Source: Stenotrophomonas rhizophila
GTDB taxonomy: Bacteria > Pseudomonadota > Gammaproteobacteria > Xanthomonadales > Xanthomonadaceae
Assembly (NCBI RefSeq): GCF_020857975.1
Contig: NZ_JACWUO010000011.1
Coordinates: forward strand, 1-64,000
Direction of reading: 5' to 3'
DNA length: 64,000 nucleotides
In this document: one piece after another, positions 63,274 to 64,000 of the stretch
Layout of the letters: the number at the start of each line of letters is the position of its first letter
How positions within the stretch are numbered: the stretch's first letter is position 1
Translations under genes and position numbers: made by a program
Notes under the pieces: model-generated
Told to the model about the DNA's origin: nothing
Database searches by the model: none
The model's input: the letters and a program-made list of their open reading frames with translations, nothing else

Positions 63274-64000
63274 GTGAGCCAGGCCGGCCAGCCCCACGCC
63301 TCAAGCTGGTATGCCGACAGCCTGCCGGCCAGCCCGCTGCGCCCAGCCCTGGCCGGCGCGCACAGCACCGATGTGTGCGTGCTCGGTGCCGGCTATACCG
63401 GACTGTCGGCGGCACTGTCGCTGGCCGAACGCGGCTACCGGGTCACCGTGCTGGAGGCGCAGCGGGTCGGCTGGGGCGCGTCCGGGCGCAATGGCGGCCA
63501 GGCCATCGTCGGCTATGGCTGCGAAGTGGACACGCTGGAACGGTTGGTCGGGCCGGCCGATGCGCGCCGCTTGTTCGACTTCTCGCGCGAGGGCATGGCG
63601 CTGCTGCGCCATCGTCTGCAGCACTACCGGATCGACTGCGACTGGCGCGACGGCCACGCCAGCGTGCCGATCCGGCCCCGCCAGGAACGCGCGCTGCGCG
63701 CCGGGCTGATCGAACTGGCCGAACGCTACGACTATCCGCTGCAGTGGTGGGACCGCGCGCAGCTGCGCCAGCAACTGGACAGCCCGCGCTACCGCGGGGC
63801 GATGTTCGATGCCGCCAGCGGCCACCTGCAGCCGCTGGCCTATGCGCAGGGGCTGGCACGTGCGGCCGAAAGCCTGGGCGTGGTCATCCACGAGCAGTCG
63901 CCGGTAGTGCAGCTGGAGCGCGGCACGCGCCCGCAGCTGCGCACCGCGCACGGCACGGTCACCGCCGGCCACGTGGTGATCGCCGGTAACGCCCTGCTGC
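63274..64000 (+). CDS. puuB: FAD-dependent oxidoreductase, probable gamma-glutamylputrescine oxidase (partial)
   Basis: The 5' end only; it runs off the window at 64000 after ~242 codons. From the GTG at 63274 the product starts MSQAGQPHASSWYADSLPAS, has the FAD-binding 'CVLGAGYTGLSAALSLAERG' (G38-A-G40-x-x-G43), then 'VGWGASGRNGGQ', the DAO-family signature of PuuB and glycine oxidase relatives. PuuB oxidises gamma-glutamylputrescine to the aldehyde. No upstream ATG is in frame. Divergent pairing with puuA supports the assignment. Confidence 0.85.
   Translation, partial: MSQAGQPHASSWYADSLPASPLRPALAGAHSTDVCVLGAGYTGLSAALSLAERGYRVTVLEAQRVGWGASGRNGGQAIVGYGCEVDTLERLVGPADARRLFDFSREGMALLRHRLQHYRIDCDWRDGHASVPIRPRQERALRAGLIELAERYDYPLQWWDRAQLRQQLDSPRYRGAMFDAASGHLQPLAYAQGLARAAESLGVVIHEQSPVVQLERGTRPQLRTAHGTVTAGHVVIAGNALL

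Overview
The window is a GC-rich, gene-dense stretch of a gammaproteobacterial chromosome, most likely Stenotrophomonas or a close Xanthomonadaceae relative. The basis is the gene order (comEC-exbB-exbD-msbA-lpxK-kdsB ... uvrC-pgsA-tRNA-Gly; sspA/sspB next to petABC; miaB-phoH-ybeY-corC), an Oar-type TonB-dependent receptor, and scattered GTAG-headed palindromes of the SMAG type known from S. maltophilia. No integrase, transposase, CRISPR array or rRNA gene was seen.

Region 1 (1-9294) lies between two identical tRNA-Gly(GCC) genes and looks like accessory DNA. It holds a large protein of unknown function with a beta-solenoid-like middle, a small membrane protein, an FAD oxidoreductase, a small secreted protein, and a compact LysR-controlled cassette. 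The cassette encodes an EgtD-like amino-acid N-methyltransferase, an Fe(II)/2-oxoglutarate dioxygenase and an EamA exporter. It is the best candidate here for an undescribed small-molecule pathway.

Region 2 (9295-21300) is a long run of housekeeping genes, all on the minus strand: comEC, exbB, exbD, msbA, lpxK, kdsB, an NHL-repeat protein, uvrC, pgsA and tRNA-Gly. They cover DNA uptake, energy coupling, lipid A/Kdo synthesis and export, nucleotide excision repair and phospholipid synthesis. A YkgJ-type cysteine-cluster protein and tRNA-Val follow, then uvrB.

Region 3 (23489-31163) is a type IV pilus minor-pilin locus: fimT-pilV-pilW-pilX-pilY1-pilE on the minus strand, with four-base ATGA overlaps from fimT to pilW, plus a separate FimT/GspH-like pseudopilin on the other side of tRNA-Asn.

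Region 4 (31359-49932) carries the nucleotide 5'-monophosphate nucleosidase ppnN, a probable small RNA or leader attenuator, an Oar-like receptor, a degenerate short-chain dehydrogenase overlapping a monothiol glutaredoxin, iron superoxide dismutase, purK/purE, a Trm112-like protein, nadC, DUF2272 and DUF3301 proteins, sspB/sspA, the cytochrome bc1 operon petABC, a lytic transglycosylase and miaB.

Region 5 (50243-55667) continues the miaB neighbourhood with phoH, ybeY, a secreted protein, corC, a DUF4105 membrane protein and corA. Region 6 (55781-64000) is a putrescine import and catabolism locus: a Sad-type aldehyde dehydrogenase, potI, potH, potG, potF and puuA on the minus strand, and a puuB-like oxidase running off the right edge on the plus strand.
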